Notes: generated by a model not told the origin, from the sequence alone. A DNA stretch of 64,000 nt from Pseudoalteromonas shioyasakiensis (GCF_024518675.1 NZ_JANIGL010000002.1:124001-188000); one strand, 5' to 3'. Positions 46,807 to 57,495 are shown, counted from the stretch's first letter. Program-made: numbers and translations.

Positions 46807-47652
46807 ATGACAGATTACAGCCATTCTCCTGAACTAAAAGGCAGTGTACTTGGGCAATCAACCGAGTATGTTGATACTTACACACCAAGCTTACTATTTC
46901 CTATTGCGCGTAAGCTTAACCGCGATGATTTAAATATTGATGAAGCTCACCTTCCTTTTAAAGGGCAAGACATTTGGACTGGCTACGAGCTGTCTTGGCT
47001 TAATAGCAAAGGTAAACCTATGGTGGCTGTTGCGACATTTGCCTTTCCTTGTCAAACAACGCACATTATTGAATCTAAATCTTTCAAACTGTATTTAAAT
47101 AGTTTTAATCAAACGCGATTTGACAGCATAAAACATGTGCAAAATGCGTTAACAAATGATTTATCTGATGCGGTGTCATTACCGGTTACTGTAACTCTGT
47201 ACCGTGCAGATGACTATAACTGCCTGCCCTGCACACCATTACCCGGCGATTGTATTGATGATCTCGATATTGAAATTGACGGCTATAATTTGGATGCCAG
47301 CTCGCTGGCAAGCGATTGCGATGACATAGTAACTGAAACTTTACATAGCCATTTACTAAAATCGAACTGCTTAATTACCTCACAACCCGATTGGGCAAGT
47401 ATTATCATCCGCTATACTGGTAAGAAAATCTGTAGAGAGTCACTATTACGCTACTTGATCTCATTTCGAACCCATAATGAGTTTCATGAACAATGTGTAG
47501 AACGTATTTACAGTGATTTAACGACTGCACTTTCGATCTCAGATCTCGAGGTTTATGCCCGCTATACACGTCGTGGTGGTCTAGATATCAACCCATACCG
47601 TTCTACTCATAATGATGCCGTGCCATTTAATATAAAAATAAATCGCCAATAG
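46807..47652 (+). CDS. queF: NADPH-dependent 7-cyano-7-deazaguanine reductase QueF
   Basis: Reduces preQ0 to preQ1 in queuosine synthesis. The protein has 281 residues, the long bimodular gammaproteobacterial form. The QueF motif [17 protein letters not shown] and the nucleophile Cys in [14 protein letters not shown] are present, with [24 protein letters not shown] near the end. With queE and queC it supplies three consecutive steps of the pathway in this window. Confidence 0.97.
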   Translation: MTDYSHSPELKGSVLGQSTEYVDTYTPSLLFPIARKLNRDDLNIDEAHLPFKGQDIWTGYELSWLNSKGKPMVAVATFAFPCQTTHIIESKSFKLYLNSFNQTRFDSIKHVQNALTNDLSDAVSLPVTVTLYRADDYNCLPCTPLPGDCIDDLDIEIDGYNLDASSLASDCDDIVTETLHSHLLKSNCLITSQPDWASIIIRYTGKKICRESLLRYLISFRTHNEFHEQCVERIYSDLTTALSISDLEVYARYTRRGGLDINPYRSTHNDAVPFNIKINRQ

Positions 47653-47660
47653 TGATCTTA

Positions 47661-47696
47661 AATTAACCCAAAGTTTATTTGGGTTAATTATTTTTA
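47661..47696 (+). terminator. Intrinsic terminator after queF
   Basis: A perfect 12-bp stem AATTAACCCAAA / TTTGGGTTAATT with loop GTTTA, followed by ATTTTTAT. It ends at the stop of the convergent cyclophilin gene. Confidence 0.88.
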
Positions 47697-48566
47697 TAGG
47701 TTCAGCTTTACTCTTTCGGTTGGGATCGGCATAGCACATACATCGATATAATTTGGGGTTGCAATAAACCAAGCTTCACTGCGATTTCTACGCGCGGCTA
47801 TCAACGCTTTAAATACTCTTGAATCTGTACGCATAACCTTAAATTGACTATTGTCTTGTCCACTAATGTCTGCCAATACTTGAATATCAGTAATCAGATT
47901 AAATGGTGTATCACCGCTAGCCTTGCGTTCAAGACGATTAAAGTGCTCCATACCTTCAAGCACTCGCCCAAATACGGTAATATTTCGGTCTAAATAGCGT
48001 GGACTATGGCCAATGGTGACGTAAAACTCAGTGCCACCGCTGTTTATATCATTATCACGCGCCATGGCAAAAATACCATTACAGTGTACTTGCCAAGTTT
48101 GCGTTTTATGTTGGTTTTGCGCCACTGCAAAGCCATTTAAAAACCCCGTGATTGCAGCATAGCCGTCATTATGGTCAAGCTCAGTAATAGCTAATGGTTT
48201 TTTAGTGGTTAAATAAAACTCTGCAGGAATAGACTTTTTTGCTTGTGTGGGTACTTTTTTGCCACTGGCATCACCGCCTTGTGCAACAAAGCCTTCAACA
48301 AAACGATATATATTCAAGCCGTTATAAAATCCCTCGCGCGCTAGCCGTTTTATATTTTTTGTATGTGTAGGGGCCAACAATGGGTTTAACTCTATATAAG
48401 CCGCTCCAGTTGGTAGGGTTATTTTGAGTATATTTTGTGCCTCAACAACACGCCAATCCGATGAGTCCACTTGTTGCATAACACTGTTGACCGTCGCTTG
48501 CTTAGCAGCTATAGGTAGGGTTATGAGTGAAAATAAAAGGGTAATGAACAACCAAAATTTAAACAT
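47694..48566 (-). CDS. Peptidyl-prolyl isomerase, cyclophilin type, exported
   Basis: A 290-residue protein with a signal peptide (residues 1-21). The cyclophilin domain spans about 45-235, with FVAQGGDASG, NSGGTEFYVTIGHSPRYLDRNITVFGRVLEG. The active-site Arg is in NIYRFVEGF. It should catalyse proline isomerisation in the periplasm. The C-terminal roughly 50 residues are an extension beyond the minimal domain. It lies downstream of the solute-binding gene. Confidence 0.88.
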   Translation of the reverse strand: MFKFWLFITLLFSLITLPIAAKQATVNSVMQQVDSSDWRVVEAQNILKITLPTGAAYIELNPLLAPTHTKNIKRLAREGFYNGLNIYRFVEGFVAQGGDASGKKVPTQAKKSIPAEFYLTTKKPLAITELDHNDGYAAITGFLNGFAVAQNQHKTQTWQVHCNGIFAMARDNDINSGGTEFYVTIGHSPRYLDRNITVFGRVLEGMEHFNRLERKASGDTPFNLITDIQVLADISGQDNSQFKVMRTDSRVFKALIAARRNRSEAWFIATPNYIDVCAMPIPTERVKLNL

Positions 48567-48600
48567 AATATGGCTTATTAAAAGTAATTATGCTGATAGG

Positions 48601-49431
48601 TTATTGATTAAGTGCTTTTTTATCAAGCCAATAATGCGCAGTATTTAAAGGGGCACTTAAAGGTAAAAGTGGGTTTTGTAATTCAATAACACGTCTATTT
48701 GTTAAATTGGCATGACTAATTGCGCGGGCAAAATGACGATAAAAAAGCGCATCGAATGAGCCATCGTTAACGGCTATATTTAAGCCTGTTTCAATTTGAT
48801 CATGCAATTTCTGATTATCATTTGCCACAAAAAAATACACCGCACTTGAGTAATGAATTGCAATATATTGATCATTTACTAAGCTCGTATTGCGTGGCTT
48901 TGTCACTTCTAAAATTTCATAAGGTAAAGCATCTACCCGGCCTGTTTCAAGCATTTGTAATGGCTCGGCCCCTTGACCATAGGTTAAAACTTTTAATTCA
49001 TTACTTTGAAAAATATCCGTGTCGGCCCAGTCTTCCCGAAGACCAAAAGTAACACTGCGTAATTGACGTGAGTGGCGTATGTCTTTAAATAATTCTTTAT
49101 TTTTTTGATGAACTAAAGGAATGCGATAACCAAGTAACCCCTTTACAATCGGTATTAAAATCGCTTTTGCTTGTTTTTCAGATTCAGAATTAGTGACCTT
49201 CCATAAAACATCAATCCCCTCTTTCGCACCTAACAAACGCAGAGCCCGCGTTTGACTCGGAATATTTTCAACCTGTTGTGCATTAAGGGTTATCCCGGAT
49301 TTACTCAATGCAAGTTCTAATAGCTCTATCGCATAAGGATGCCCACCCGCACTGTAACGTATAGTTAACTGTTCAGCCTTAGCATAGGGTGCAAACACCA
49401 GCAGAGCGACTACTAACACAAGTAATTTCAT
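48601..49431 (-). CDS. Periplasmic solute-binding protein (SBP_bac_3-like)
   Basis: A 276-residue protein with signal peptide MKLLVLVVALLVFAPYAKA. The remainder resembles the amino-acid-binding ABC/sensor family (VTFGLREDWADTDIF; LETGRVDALPYEILE; DGSFDALFYRHF). No permease or ATPase is adjacent, so it may serve an orphan role or a sensor. I chose ATG 49431, eight bases after the tamB stop at 49439, because it gives the signal peptide. Confidence 0.78.
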   Translation of the reverse strand: MKLLVLVVALLVFAPYAKAEQLTIRYSAGGHPYAIELLELALSKSGITLNAQQVENIPSQTRALRLLGAKEGIDVLWKVTNSESEKQAKAILIPIVKGLLGYRIPLVHQKNKELFKDIRHSRQLRSVTFGLREDWADTDIFQSNELKVLTYGQGAEPLQMLETGRVDALPYEILEVTKPRNTSLVNDQYIAIHYSSAVYFFVANDNQKLHDQIETGLNIAVNDGSFDALFYRHFARAISHANLTNRRVIELQNPLLPLSAPLNTAHYWLDKKALNQ

Positions 49432-49438
49432 TTTGTTA

Positions 49439-52400
49439 TTAATCGTCCCAATCAAATTTATAGAGTATATCGACATTTTGGGTTAAACCACTGGTAACTT
49501 CGACATACAATTGAGAAAGAAGTTGGTAACGAATAGCCACTTCACTCAAGGATTCAAACACCCCCACGCTATACTTCACTTGAATACCAGGGGCAACATA
49601 ACCCGATATTTCTACTTTGGTGTCATCGCCGCTGCCTTTAGAGCTCAGGCTCACGTCTGATAAACCAAAGGTTTCACCTACTTTTGATACAACCCCTTCA
49701 CTTCGGCTCATGCCTTGCGCTAATAAAAGTTGCGTGAGCATGGCATCTGTTGAGCTATCACCTTCATCAAGTGGTTGACCGTTTAAAAGATAAGCCAAAG
49801 ACTGTCCTTGATCCATAGTAGGTTCAGAGAACACTTTTAGCGATGGTTGCTCAACATTTCCTGTTAAAGTAATGCCTGCGACAACATCATCAGCTGTATT
49901 TTCAGGGTTACGAATGGCCCTGATATTTAAGTAAGGTTTATCAATTGGGCCACTGAAACCAATTTGGCCTTTGGTAATAATTAAATCCTGGCCAAATGCA
50001 CGATAGGTTCCTTCTTGTAAGTTTAGCTCACCAGTGGCGATCATGGGGGTTTGTTGATCCATTTTTATACTCAAATCACCTGCTATTTTAGATTCAAGGC
50101 CAAAAGAATCTATCCGCACATCGTTTTCAACAATGAGTTTAAGGTTTATATCATAATCAAAAGGTACTGCTGCAGCTTGCTCCACTTGCTGATCAAGAAT
50201 AATTTCATCATCACTAACCTGCACAGCCCCTTCAGGCAACTCTTCAATAGTAATACGACCATAAGGTACAACAACTTGCCCCGCAAGTTTAAATGCATTG
50301 TCAGCTAGGTTTATTTTAAGATCTGGCGACACTTTAAACAGCACGCCTTGTTGTGCTCTAACATAAAATTGCTCGCCGTTAATAGCTAAGTTGACTGCTG
50401 GTTTATCTCCCCCCCAATCAACGTCACCCGAGAGCATAATATTCCCGCCTTCTGTGTCGTTAAGCTTGCCATCTAAACTGCCTGTTGTTTTATCAAAGCC
50501 AATCTCAATATTTGAATCAACCACCGACACTGGCAACTGCTCACCTTGTAAGCTAACTTGAGCAATATTAACCTTGCCGTTTAATAGCGGATCAGTCAAC
50601 GATCCGCCAAGGCCTATTTGGCCGCTAATATCACCTTTTAGTTGTTCGAGCGTACCAATAAATGGTTGTAAGTCGGCAAGTAAAATTTTATCAATCGTTA
50701 CATTTCCTGATAATGTCTGGCTGGCTGGTAAATCTTGCACCGCTATGTCAGCCCTTATATTTCCCAAAACACTGGAACTGAGGTTAGCTTGAAGTTGGCC
50801 ATTTTCAGCATCCGCATTTGCTTTCAGACTAAAGGTGTCTATTGGCATGCGATAACTTTTTTCGTTATCAACAAGCGTTGCAGCTAGTTGATGTGACTGT
50901 AATGATGCGGTTAATGTTTCTAAGGTAGCAGCTTGCCATTGTGCATTAACTTGGCCGCTAAAGCCCCCTTCAGTAGTAATATTTTCCGGGAATAGGTGCT
51001 TAAATTCGGCTAAATTTAGGTTATCTAAGTTGGCCACTAAGTTGCCCGCATTATTAGCTTGTTTAAGCTGCTCTATGCATAACTTGCTGCTGTTAGTTTG
51101 CCAACAATGCGGAGCGACTGAAAAGTCACCATTCGCTGTATCAAAATTCACCCCAACTTTAGGCACTGCTGTTAACTGTATTGTGTTGTCGGTCACTAAT
51201 ACATCTGTGAGCTGACCTTGCCACACTTTATTTGCAAAAGCTCCCGCAAGTTCAAATTCGGCTTTACCTGCCTGCGCAACTAACTCAAATTGCACAGTAT
51301 GATCTTTTTTATCCCCTGTTGCATTGAAAATTAAGTCATTTATTTGCTGCCCAGCAAGCTGTGCATCGCTCAGTTTTATACTGGCGTTAGTTTGCCAGTC
51401 AGCCGCGTAATTAAAATCAGACTTAATAGATAACGAGGCTACGGTAATATCGTTAAAACTTAAATCTTTTAGTGCTAAATCTAAGTCCACAACGGGCTCT
51501 AAACGCGCACCTCGAATATTCAGTTCACCTGAACCAACCCCTGTAAAGGGTAGCTTCTTTTGTTCTGGTTTGTTTAATTGTAATTTGCCATCGATATTCC
51601 ACTGCTTGGTAATATCGCCAGCTAATGATAGTGTATTTTCACCACTGATTAATTCAAATTCATTAATATTTGCATGCAAGGTATTGTTTAAATCAAAATC
51701 CGACTTAAACAAAAAGTTGACGTCATCCAATACACCTGACAACTGAGTATGTTGCATTTTTAGCTGCCAATTATCTTGCGCGCTATTAAAAGATCCTGCA
51801 AATTGCCCTGAAATATCACTAGTGAGCACATCAGTCAGGTATTGCGCTTTTAGGTGTTTTAGCTGCCCAGAAAATTGACTTTTTATTCCATCTTGCCAAT
51901 TAGCCGAAGCTTTCATCGTCGCTTCGCTTTCATTCGCAGCTAAAGCCAACTGATCAATTGTTATTTGTGTTAATCCCCCCGTTAAGTCCGCATTTAAGTT
52001 CACTATAGGGTAAGCACCTAACTGGCTATTGCCTTTAAGAGATAAAGCATAATCATCTGCATTGCCCTTCCCTTTTAAGACCACATTTGAAATCTGTAAT
52101 GGGTTGTTTTGTGCTTCTAGTTGCCACTTTTTTATATTCGCTTCAACAGAAAATGGGAAATTAACTGTTTTTAAATCTGCATTTAGTTTAGCCGTTAAAG
52201 GGTAAAGGCCTTGCGTACTCATATCGACCTGTAGATCAGCTAAATTACCATTGGCGAGTACAGTTAATTGATGATCAGAGTTGGTCAGTTCAATCCTACC
52301 TTCGACTGGTGTTTGACCTTGTAATTGTGCAGTTAACTCACTTGATAGATGCCAATCTAAGTAATCTGCAGTGAGGGTTTTTATAACCACGTCGCTATTG

Positions 52401-53134
52401 TGTATTGAAAGTGCTGTATTAATCGCTTTTATTTCGTGTACTTGCTCTGCTTGTGAAATGCGAATTAAATTAATAGCTACTTGCTCAATATCTGCCGCAA
52501 TGGGGGAACTAAACTCAATATTTGGTAAAGGAGCCAATGCTGTAAGAGGCTCTGCTTGTGGCTGCTCTGTTTCTTTAAGTAGTACCGCAACCTCATTAAC
52601 AGTTAACGCCTTTAATGTGATCACAGAGTCAGTAGCTTTAGCACTTAGCTGAAATTGCTGGACCGACACATCGGCACTGGCATGTGACAAACTAAAAGAT
52701 GCGACCGCTACACGCTTAAGCGATATTGCAATTGGGAGCTCAATTGCAGCTCCCTCATCCTGCTCTTCATCTATTGCTACGGTTTTAGCTGTCGCAACAG
52801 TCTGATCAGCATTTGCCACATCATTAATGCGTACATCAATTGTTTGTGCACTGAGGTTTTCAATACAAATTCCATCACAGTGCCACCAGTATAAATCAAG
52901 CTTTAACTGTTTTGCCTTAAGCTCTATGCTCGGTGATGTATATTCAACATCAAACGCATCGTTATATAAAAAGCGACCTTTGTTTATATTAATTGAAAGT
53001 CCGTCGACTAATTTATTCGCTGTGTATGCTATCAGCTGGTTACCAGGGGCGGTGAATAGCAAACAAAAAAGTAACACAAAAAGCGTGCTTACTATTAAGG
53101 TCAAAATGGCTGTAATTTTTTTCATTTTTAACAT
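49439..53134 (-). CDS. tamB: Translocation and assembly module protein TamB
   Basis: A very long (1231-residue) inner-membrane-anchored protein that bridges the periplasm to TamA. An N-terminal helix (residues 6-30) is followed by a repetitive beta-strand body forming the lipid-transport groove, and the conserved C-terminal TamB/DUF490 domain (from about 880) ends in YKFDWDD. The ATG overlaps the tamA stop as TAATG. tamA-tamB is a conserved pair for outer-membrane protein and phospholipid trafficking. Confidence 0.95.
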   Translation of the reverse strand: MLKMKKITAILTLIVSTLFVLLFCLLFTAPGNQLIAYTANKLVDGLSININKGRFLYNDAFDVEYTSPSIELKAKQLKLDLYWWHCDGICIENLSAQTIDVRINDVANADQTVATAKTVAIDEEQDEGAAIELPIAISLKRVAVASFSLSHASADVSVQQFQLSAKATDSVITLKALTVNEVAVLLKETEQPQAEPLTALAPLPNIEFSSPIAADIEQVAINLIRISQAEQVHEIKAINTALSIHNSDVVIKTLTADYLDWHLSSELTAQLQGQTPVEGRIELTNSDHQLTVLANGNLADLQVDMSTQGLYPLTAKLNADLKTVNFPFSVEANIKKWQLEAQNNPLQISNVVLKGKGNADDYALSLKGNSQLGAYPIVNLNADLTGGLTQITIDQLALAANESEATMKASANWQDGIKSQFSGQLKHLKAQYLTDVLTSDISGQFAGSFNSAQDNWQLKMQHTQLSGVLDDVNFLFKSDFDLNNTLHANINEFELISGENTLSLAGDITKQWNIDGKLQLNKPEQKKLPFTGVGSGELNIRGARLEPVVDLDLALKDLSFNDITVASLSIKSDFNYAADWQTNASIKLSDAQLAGQQINDLIFNATGDKKDHTVQFELVAQAGKAEFELAGAFANKVWQGQLTDVLVTDNTIQLTAVPKVGVNFDTANGDFSVAPHCWQTNSSKLCIEQLKQANNAGNLVANLDNLNLAEFKHLFPENITTEGGFSGQVNAQWQAATLETLTASLQSHQLAATLVDNEKSYRMPIDTFSLKANADAENGQLQANLSSSVLGNIRADIAVQDLPASQTLSGNVTIDKILLADLQPFIGTLEQLKGDISGQIGLGGSLTDPLLNGKVNIAQVSLQGEQLPVSVVDSNIEIGFDKTTGSLDGKLNDTEGGNIMLSGDVDWGGDKPAVNLAINGEQFYVRAQQGVLFKVSPDLKINLADNAFKLAGQVVVPYGRITIEELPEGAVQVSDDEIILDQQVEQAAAVPFDYDINLKLIVENDVRIDSFGLESKIAGDLSIKMDQQTPMIATGELNLQEGTYRAFGQDLIITKGQIGFSGPIDKPYLNIRAIRNPENTADDVVAGITLTGNVEQPSLKVFSEPTMDQGQSLAYLLNGQPLDEGDSSTDAMLTQLLLAQGMSRSEGVVSKVGETFGLSDVSLSSKGSGDDTKVEISGYVAPGIQVKYSVGVFESLSEVAIRYQLLSQLYVEVTSGLTQNVDILYKFDWDD

Positions 53135-54858
53135 TAGATTTCAGGCCCTATGGTAATGCTTAATCGGGTACTTTTACTTTCTTTGGTTAAGCCCCAGGCG
53201 TGATCAACTCGAACCGGGCCGACCGGTGTTAAATAACGAATACCAAAGCCAGCACCTACTTCGACTCTGTCAGAAAAGTCATTGGTTGCAGTACCGCTAT
53301 CAACAAACAGTGCAAGGCGCCAACTTTGTGCAAATTGGTAATTATACTCCACAGTGCCTGAAAGCAAATATTTACCCCCGATCAAACGCCCTTCATCATC
53401 TTCTGGTGAGATAGATTCGTACGCAAAACCACGAACGCTTTGATCGCCACCAGCGTAAAACCTGAGTGAAAAAGGCACATTATTAATATCATCCACTAGC
53501 ATGGCACCTACATTTGCCTTTAAAAACACCAAATGTTTATCTAGATAAGTTCGTAGCCACGCATTTTGTAATTGTACCCGGACAATATTGGTGGTAGAAA
53601 ACGCATCCTCTAAGCCAAATTCAGCAGAAATCAGCCATTGCTCGCCCCAGTATGGAGTCGTTCCCCCTTTGGTATCTTTTTTGGCATAACTAATACCTGG
53701 CATCAACATTTTAGAACTTTGTTCATCATCACCCAAGCGATAGGTCTCATAATCTCGGCGAATAAAAACTGAACGTATCCAATCATTGCCTGTTAGCCAT
53801 TGGCGCTGTAGTTGTGCTGTAAATATTTTGCTATAGATATCATCAGTAATTTCATCTTCAAGCTTATAACCGAGTGAATAACGCCATAGATCATCATTTG
53901 GATCATCGACGGGGACGGTGTACCCTAGTGATATATCTTGCTGTTTCTCGGCCACATTTAGGTTACTTTCAAGGTAATGGCCATTTTCGGTGATCCATGG
54001 CTTTGACCATTTAAACCTAACTTTAGGCCCTAAATCAGTATCAAAACCCCCACCTACTTCAAAGCTGTTGGCGGGTTTGTGCAGCACATCTACATTAATA
54101 GGCACTTGTTTATCAGCGCGATTGGCTATATCTGCGTACACTCTAACACTATTAAAATAAGGGGTAGTCGAAAGCGATAAGTTATACTCAGAAACAGTAG
54201 TCGCTTGATAAGGTTGTCCCGGTTTAAATTTAGCAAGTGAACGGATGTATTTTTCTGCAGGTGTTTGCTGAGCTAAAATTAACTCACCAAATTGATACCT
54301 CTCACCAGTATCAAACGTTAAAATAACTTCTGCACTGTTTAACTTTAAAGAAATTGCGAGTTGATGGGTTTGCCATTTAACATCAAAATAGCCTAATTCA
54401 AGCAGCTGACCTTCTATTTTTTTTCGCGCTGCATCGTAATGGCTGTGATTTAGCATATCTCCTTGTTTAAGCTTAATGGAGTTAACAGTATCCATTAATT
54501 GCGGATCGGCCTTTCCGGCGCCGTTTACAGTGATACGAATATCTGCAATCCGCGTTACAGGGCCGCGCTCAATAGTAACAACAAGCTGCTGCGACTGATT
54601 TTGGTAATCTAGCTTAATATCAGGTTTATAATACCCTAATGCCTTTAAGCTGCTAGCAACTTGTTTTTTAGCATGGCTAAGTAATGTACTCGTTGCCTGT
54701 TCACCTTCTAATTGCTTTATGTATAACTCAACATTTTTCTCAAGATCGCCACTAATACCATTAATGTCATAACTTTTTACAGTTTGAGCTGCAGCAACCA
54801 GATTAGATGAGAGAAGAAATAGTGCCACCGCAATGAACGTAAATATCCGACTAGCCAA
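53134..54858 (-). CDS. tamA: Translocation and assembly module protein TamA
   Basis: A 574-residue outer-membrane protein of the Omp85 family. It has a signal peptide (1-24), three POTRA-like domains to about 260, then a 16-strand barrel. The signature PFSLRFYAGGDQSVRGFAYES is the conserved Omp85 (V)RGF/Y lid motif, and the chain ends with a C-terminal beta-signal. First gene of the tamAB pair. Confidence 0.95.
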   Translation of the reverse strand: MASRIFTFIAVALFLLSSNLVAAAQTVKSYDINGISGDLEKNVELYIKQLEGEQATSTLLSHAKKQVASSLKALGYYKPDIKLDYQNQSQQLVVTIERGPVTRIADIRITVNGAGKADPQLMDTVNSIKLKQGDMLNHSHYDAARKKIEGQLLELGYFDVKWQTHQLAISLKLNSAEVILTFDTGERYQFGELILAQQTPAEKYIRSLAKFKPGQPYQATTVSEYNLSLSTTPYFNSVRVYADIANRADKQVPINVDVLHKPANSFEVGGGFDTDLGPKVRFKWSKPWITENGHYLESNLNVAEKQQDISLGYTVPVDDPNDDLWRYSLGYKLEDEITDDIYSKIFTAQLQRQWLTGNDWIRSVFIRRDYETYRLGDDEQSSKMLMPGISYAKKDTKGGTTPYWGEQWLISAEFGLEDAFSTTNIVRVQLQNAWLRTYLDKHLVFLKANVGAMLVDDINNVPFSLRFYAGGDQSVRGFAYESISPEDDEGRLIGGKYLLSGTVEYNYQFAQSWRLALFVDSGTATNDFSDRVEVGAGFGIRYLTPVGPVRVDHAWGLTKESKSTRLSITIGPEI

Positions 54859-55019
54859 GTAATTTCCTTACTAAAAACAAGTAAACCCGTAATAGATCAA
54901 ATAATACCACAAGGCACTGCTGTGACACATCAACTCAAATGTGAAAATTAGTACGCTTAGTTGCTTTATTTTGGTTACAATAGCAATAACGAATTTAAGA
55001 AAATAGAATAGAGTTTTAA

Positions 55020-55346
55020 ATGCAATTTCCTGATGACGACAATGGCCAATTACTCGCTGAAATAGCTGATGCTGGAATTGATTTGGCACAAATGCACAAA
55101 ATTGATTTTTACATTTTATTTGAACAAAAAGTAGAAGCTGAAAAGTTTGCAACGATTATCGAAAATGATGAGTTAGCACCAACTACACAGCTTGTGCAAT
55201 GTAAAGACACTGGTATTTGGGAAGTCGTGACACAAGTTCAAATGGTGCCAGATCACACTCTCCTTGGCCAAACTGAGCAGTACTTAGAAAGTATTGCCAA
55301 CAGTCATAATGGTTATGGTGATGGCTGGGGCTTAGAAAGCGAATAA
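55020..55346 (+). CDS. rraB: Ribonuclease E inhibitor RraB
   Basis: A 108-residue acidic protein of the RraB family, which binds RNase E and alters its RNA choice. Recognised parts are FPDDDNGQLLAEIADAG, DFYILFEQKVEAEKF and the Gly/Asp C-terminus GYGDGWGLE. It is divergent from tamA and convergent with radD. In this window it could touch the turnover of the csrB-like RNA, but this is inference. Confidence 0.92.
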   Translation: MQFPDDDNGQLLAEIADAGIDLAQMHKIDFYILFEQKVEAEKFATIIENDELAPTTQLVQCKDTGIWEVVTQVQMVPDHTLLGQTEQYLESIANSHNGYGDGWGLESE

Positions 55347-55366
55347 GCTTTAAACCAGTTAAGTAC

Positions 55367-57121
55367 TTAATAACTTAGCTGGTTTGCTTTTCTAAAGCTG
55401 CCCTGATAATCAAAAAGCTTATCCGCAACTTTCCAGCCATATTTTTTACTTTTGCGCGCAATAACAAAATCCGGAGCTGTTAAATTCAGTTCATCCACAA
55501 TCACTTCACTGGCTGTTTTATATTCTTTAGGTACTTGCCCGTGTGAAGCACGCTTACCAAACTGCTTATTAAAAATATACCGAGCTCCAGGGTGAGAAAA
55601 ATCAAAAATCTCATCACAACTCGCCCCGTCTTCATCAAAGTAAGTGAGTTTAATTATATCGCTAGTTGAATTCAGTGGCTGTACACTTAATCCACTACAA
55701 CGCAGTACTAATGCATTTTTTAAATTTAGCGCCGCACGCAGTTTATCATCGGGATCGGCAAGAATTGCCTCACATGTTTGACATTGCCTTGCTGCAATAT
55801 CATTTTGTGCCCCACACTGCTCACATTCTTTAAACCTAAAGCGGTAATCGCATTGTTCTGAGTGTTCATTTGATTCTAATAAACCTTGGCAACGTCGACC
55901 AAAATGTTCAATTACCTTACCTTGACTATCTGTTTTACCCCAAAAGATATTCGCAAACCCACAACCAGGACACAGTACCTGTACCGGCTCATTATCTGTT
56001 TGAGATTTTTTAGTTCCGACCTCAGGATAAAATAAATCAAAGCCATTACCTGCATAATCGATTACCAAGCAATCACGTTTACCTTCACTTAAGCGCAAAC
56101 CACGACCAACAATCTGCTGATAAAGGCTAACTGACTCAGTCGGTCGTAAAATAGCAATAAAATCAACATGGGGAGCATCAAACCCGGTAGTTAATACAGA
56201 TACATTAATTAAAAACTTAAGTTTTTTACTTTTAAAGGCAATGATCAGTTCATCGCGCTCAGGCGCGGGCGTGTCTCCTGTTATTAACGCACTTTGCTGT
56301 GCAGGGAAATAGCCTAACACCTCTTGTGCATGGCGTACTGTAGCTGCAAATATCATCACTCCTTTACGCTGTTCGCTTAAAGCAAGAATATCTTTACAAA
56401 TAGACTTTGTAGCACGTGTATTTGCTGTCAATAAGGTATTTAAATCATCCTGGTTATAACGGCCAAAGGAGTCACTACTTAACGATGAAAAGTCATAATG
56501 GCTTAATGCAGCATCCACTTCTTTAGGAGGGGTTAAATACTTATTTTTGATCATATACCTTAATGGAAGCTCAAAAATACAGGTTTTAAACGGACTGCTA
56601 TCATTACCTCTAACAAAACCATGGTAATGCGTATGATATACCCAACCGAGACCTAGCCTAAATGGGGTAGCCGTAAGGCCTAATATTTTTAAAGAAGGGT
56701 TATATGATTGCAACCTTGCAATAACTTTTGAGTACTGGCTATTATCATCATCACTGACACGGTGACATTCATCAATAATAAGCAATGAATAATGCTCATT
56801 TAATTGTTCTAAATTGCGAGATAAAGATTGAACACTCGCAAAAGTAACTTGATGAGAGAGTGATTTTTGTTTTAATCCCGCAGAAAATATACTCGCTTCA
56901 AGACCAAAGCTTGTGTATTTTTCCGCGTTCTGCTCAACAAGCTCTTTAACATGGGCAAGTACCAGTATTTTTTGTTTAGCGATACGGGCAAGTTCTGCGA
57001 TTACAAGACTTTTCCCCGCTCCCGTTGGTAAAACAATTAATGCGGGATCACTGGTTTTTCTAAAATGGGCAACTGTACGTGATACAGCTTCTTGTTGATA
57101 AGGTCTTAAAACATAACTCAT
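55367..57121 (-). CDS. radD: DEAD/DEAH-box helicase RadD (YejH)
   Basis: A 584-residue superfamily 2 helicase, close to the 586 residues of E. coli RadD. Motifs are LPTGAGKSLVIAEL (Walker A), IIDECHR (DECH box), LGLTATPFRLG (III) and QIVGRGLRL (VI). A Cys-rich zinc region lies near residues 388-460 (CPGCGF, CEQCGAQ, CQTCEA). RadD acts in repair of replication-linked damage with RecA and SSB. It is downstream of the H-NS-like gene, which has its own terminator. Confidence 0.9.
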   Translation of the reverse strand: MSYVLRPYQQEAVSRTVAHFRKTSDPALIVLPTGAGKSLVIAELARIAKQKILVLAHVKELVEQNAEKYTSFGLEASIFSAGLKQKSLSHQVTFASVQSLSRNLEQLNEHYSLLIIDECHRVSDDDNSQYSKVIARLQSYNPSLKILGLTATPFRLGLGWVYHTHYHGFVRGNDSSPFKTCIFELPLRYMIKNKYLTPPKEVDAALSHYDFSSLSSDSFGRYNQDDLNTLLTANTRATKSICKDILALSEQRKGVMIFAATVRHAQEVLGYFPAQQSALITGDTPAPERDELIIAFKSKKLKFLINVSVLTTGFDAPHVDFIAILRPTESVSLYQQIVGRGLRLSEGKRDCLVIDYAGNGFDLFYPEVGTKKSQTDNEPVQVLCPGCGFANIFWGKTDSQGKVIEHFGRRCQGLLESNEHSEQCDYRFRFKECEQCGAQNDIAARQCQTCEAILADPDDKLRAALNLKNALVLRCSGLSVQPLNSTSDIIKLTYFDEDGASCDEIFDFSHPGARYIFNKQFGKRASHGQVPKEYKTASEVIVDELNLTAPDFVIARKSKKYGWKVADKLFDYQGSFRKANQLSY

Positions 57122-57139
57122 AGTAAATACGATACTTAA

Positions 57140-57172
57140 AACAAAAACGCCAATGAATTATATCATTGGCGT
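57140..57172 (-). terminator. Intrinsic terminator of the H-NS-like gene
   Basis: A perfect 10-bp stem ACGCCAATGA / TCATTGGCGT with loop ATTATA; the minus strand then reads TTTTGTTTT. Confidence 0.9.
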
Positions 57173-57192
57173 ATCTCAGGAGGTATTTATTA

Positions 57193-57495
57193 TTAAGCTA
57201 GATGCTCTGTTAGCTCAACACCTTGAAACGCTTTTGGTCGCTTACCGCGCCCAGTCCATTCAACTATTTTCCCTTCATACTCAATGCGGTATTTTGGCAT
57301 AACTTTTGTACGTTTATCACCAGCAGCATCTTGTAAGTCTTCTAGTGTTAAGCCTTTTTGTTTTAACAACTCGAGTACTTCTTGTTTAGCTTGTTGTTGC
57401 TCGGTATATTTAGTAATTGCGTCGCCAATTAATGATTGCGCTTTTTCCAATTCAGTTAAGCTGGCACTTTTTATAAATGAACGTATTTCTTTCAT
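57193..57495 (-). CDS. H-NS family nucleoid protein
   Basis: A 100-residue protein. An N-terminal coiled-coil oligomerisation region (residues 1-45) is followed by a linker and the C-terminal DNA-binding domain with WTGRGKRPKAF, the variant of the WTGQGRTP core loop. It probably silences AT-rich DNA. It is monocistronic. Confidence 0.9.
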   Translation of the reverse strand: MKEIRSFIKSASLTELEKAQSLIGDAITKYTEQQQAKQEVLELLKQKGLTLEDLQDAAGDKRTKVMPKYRIEYEGKIVEWTGRGKRPKAFQGVELTEHLA

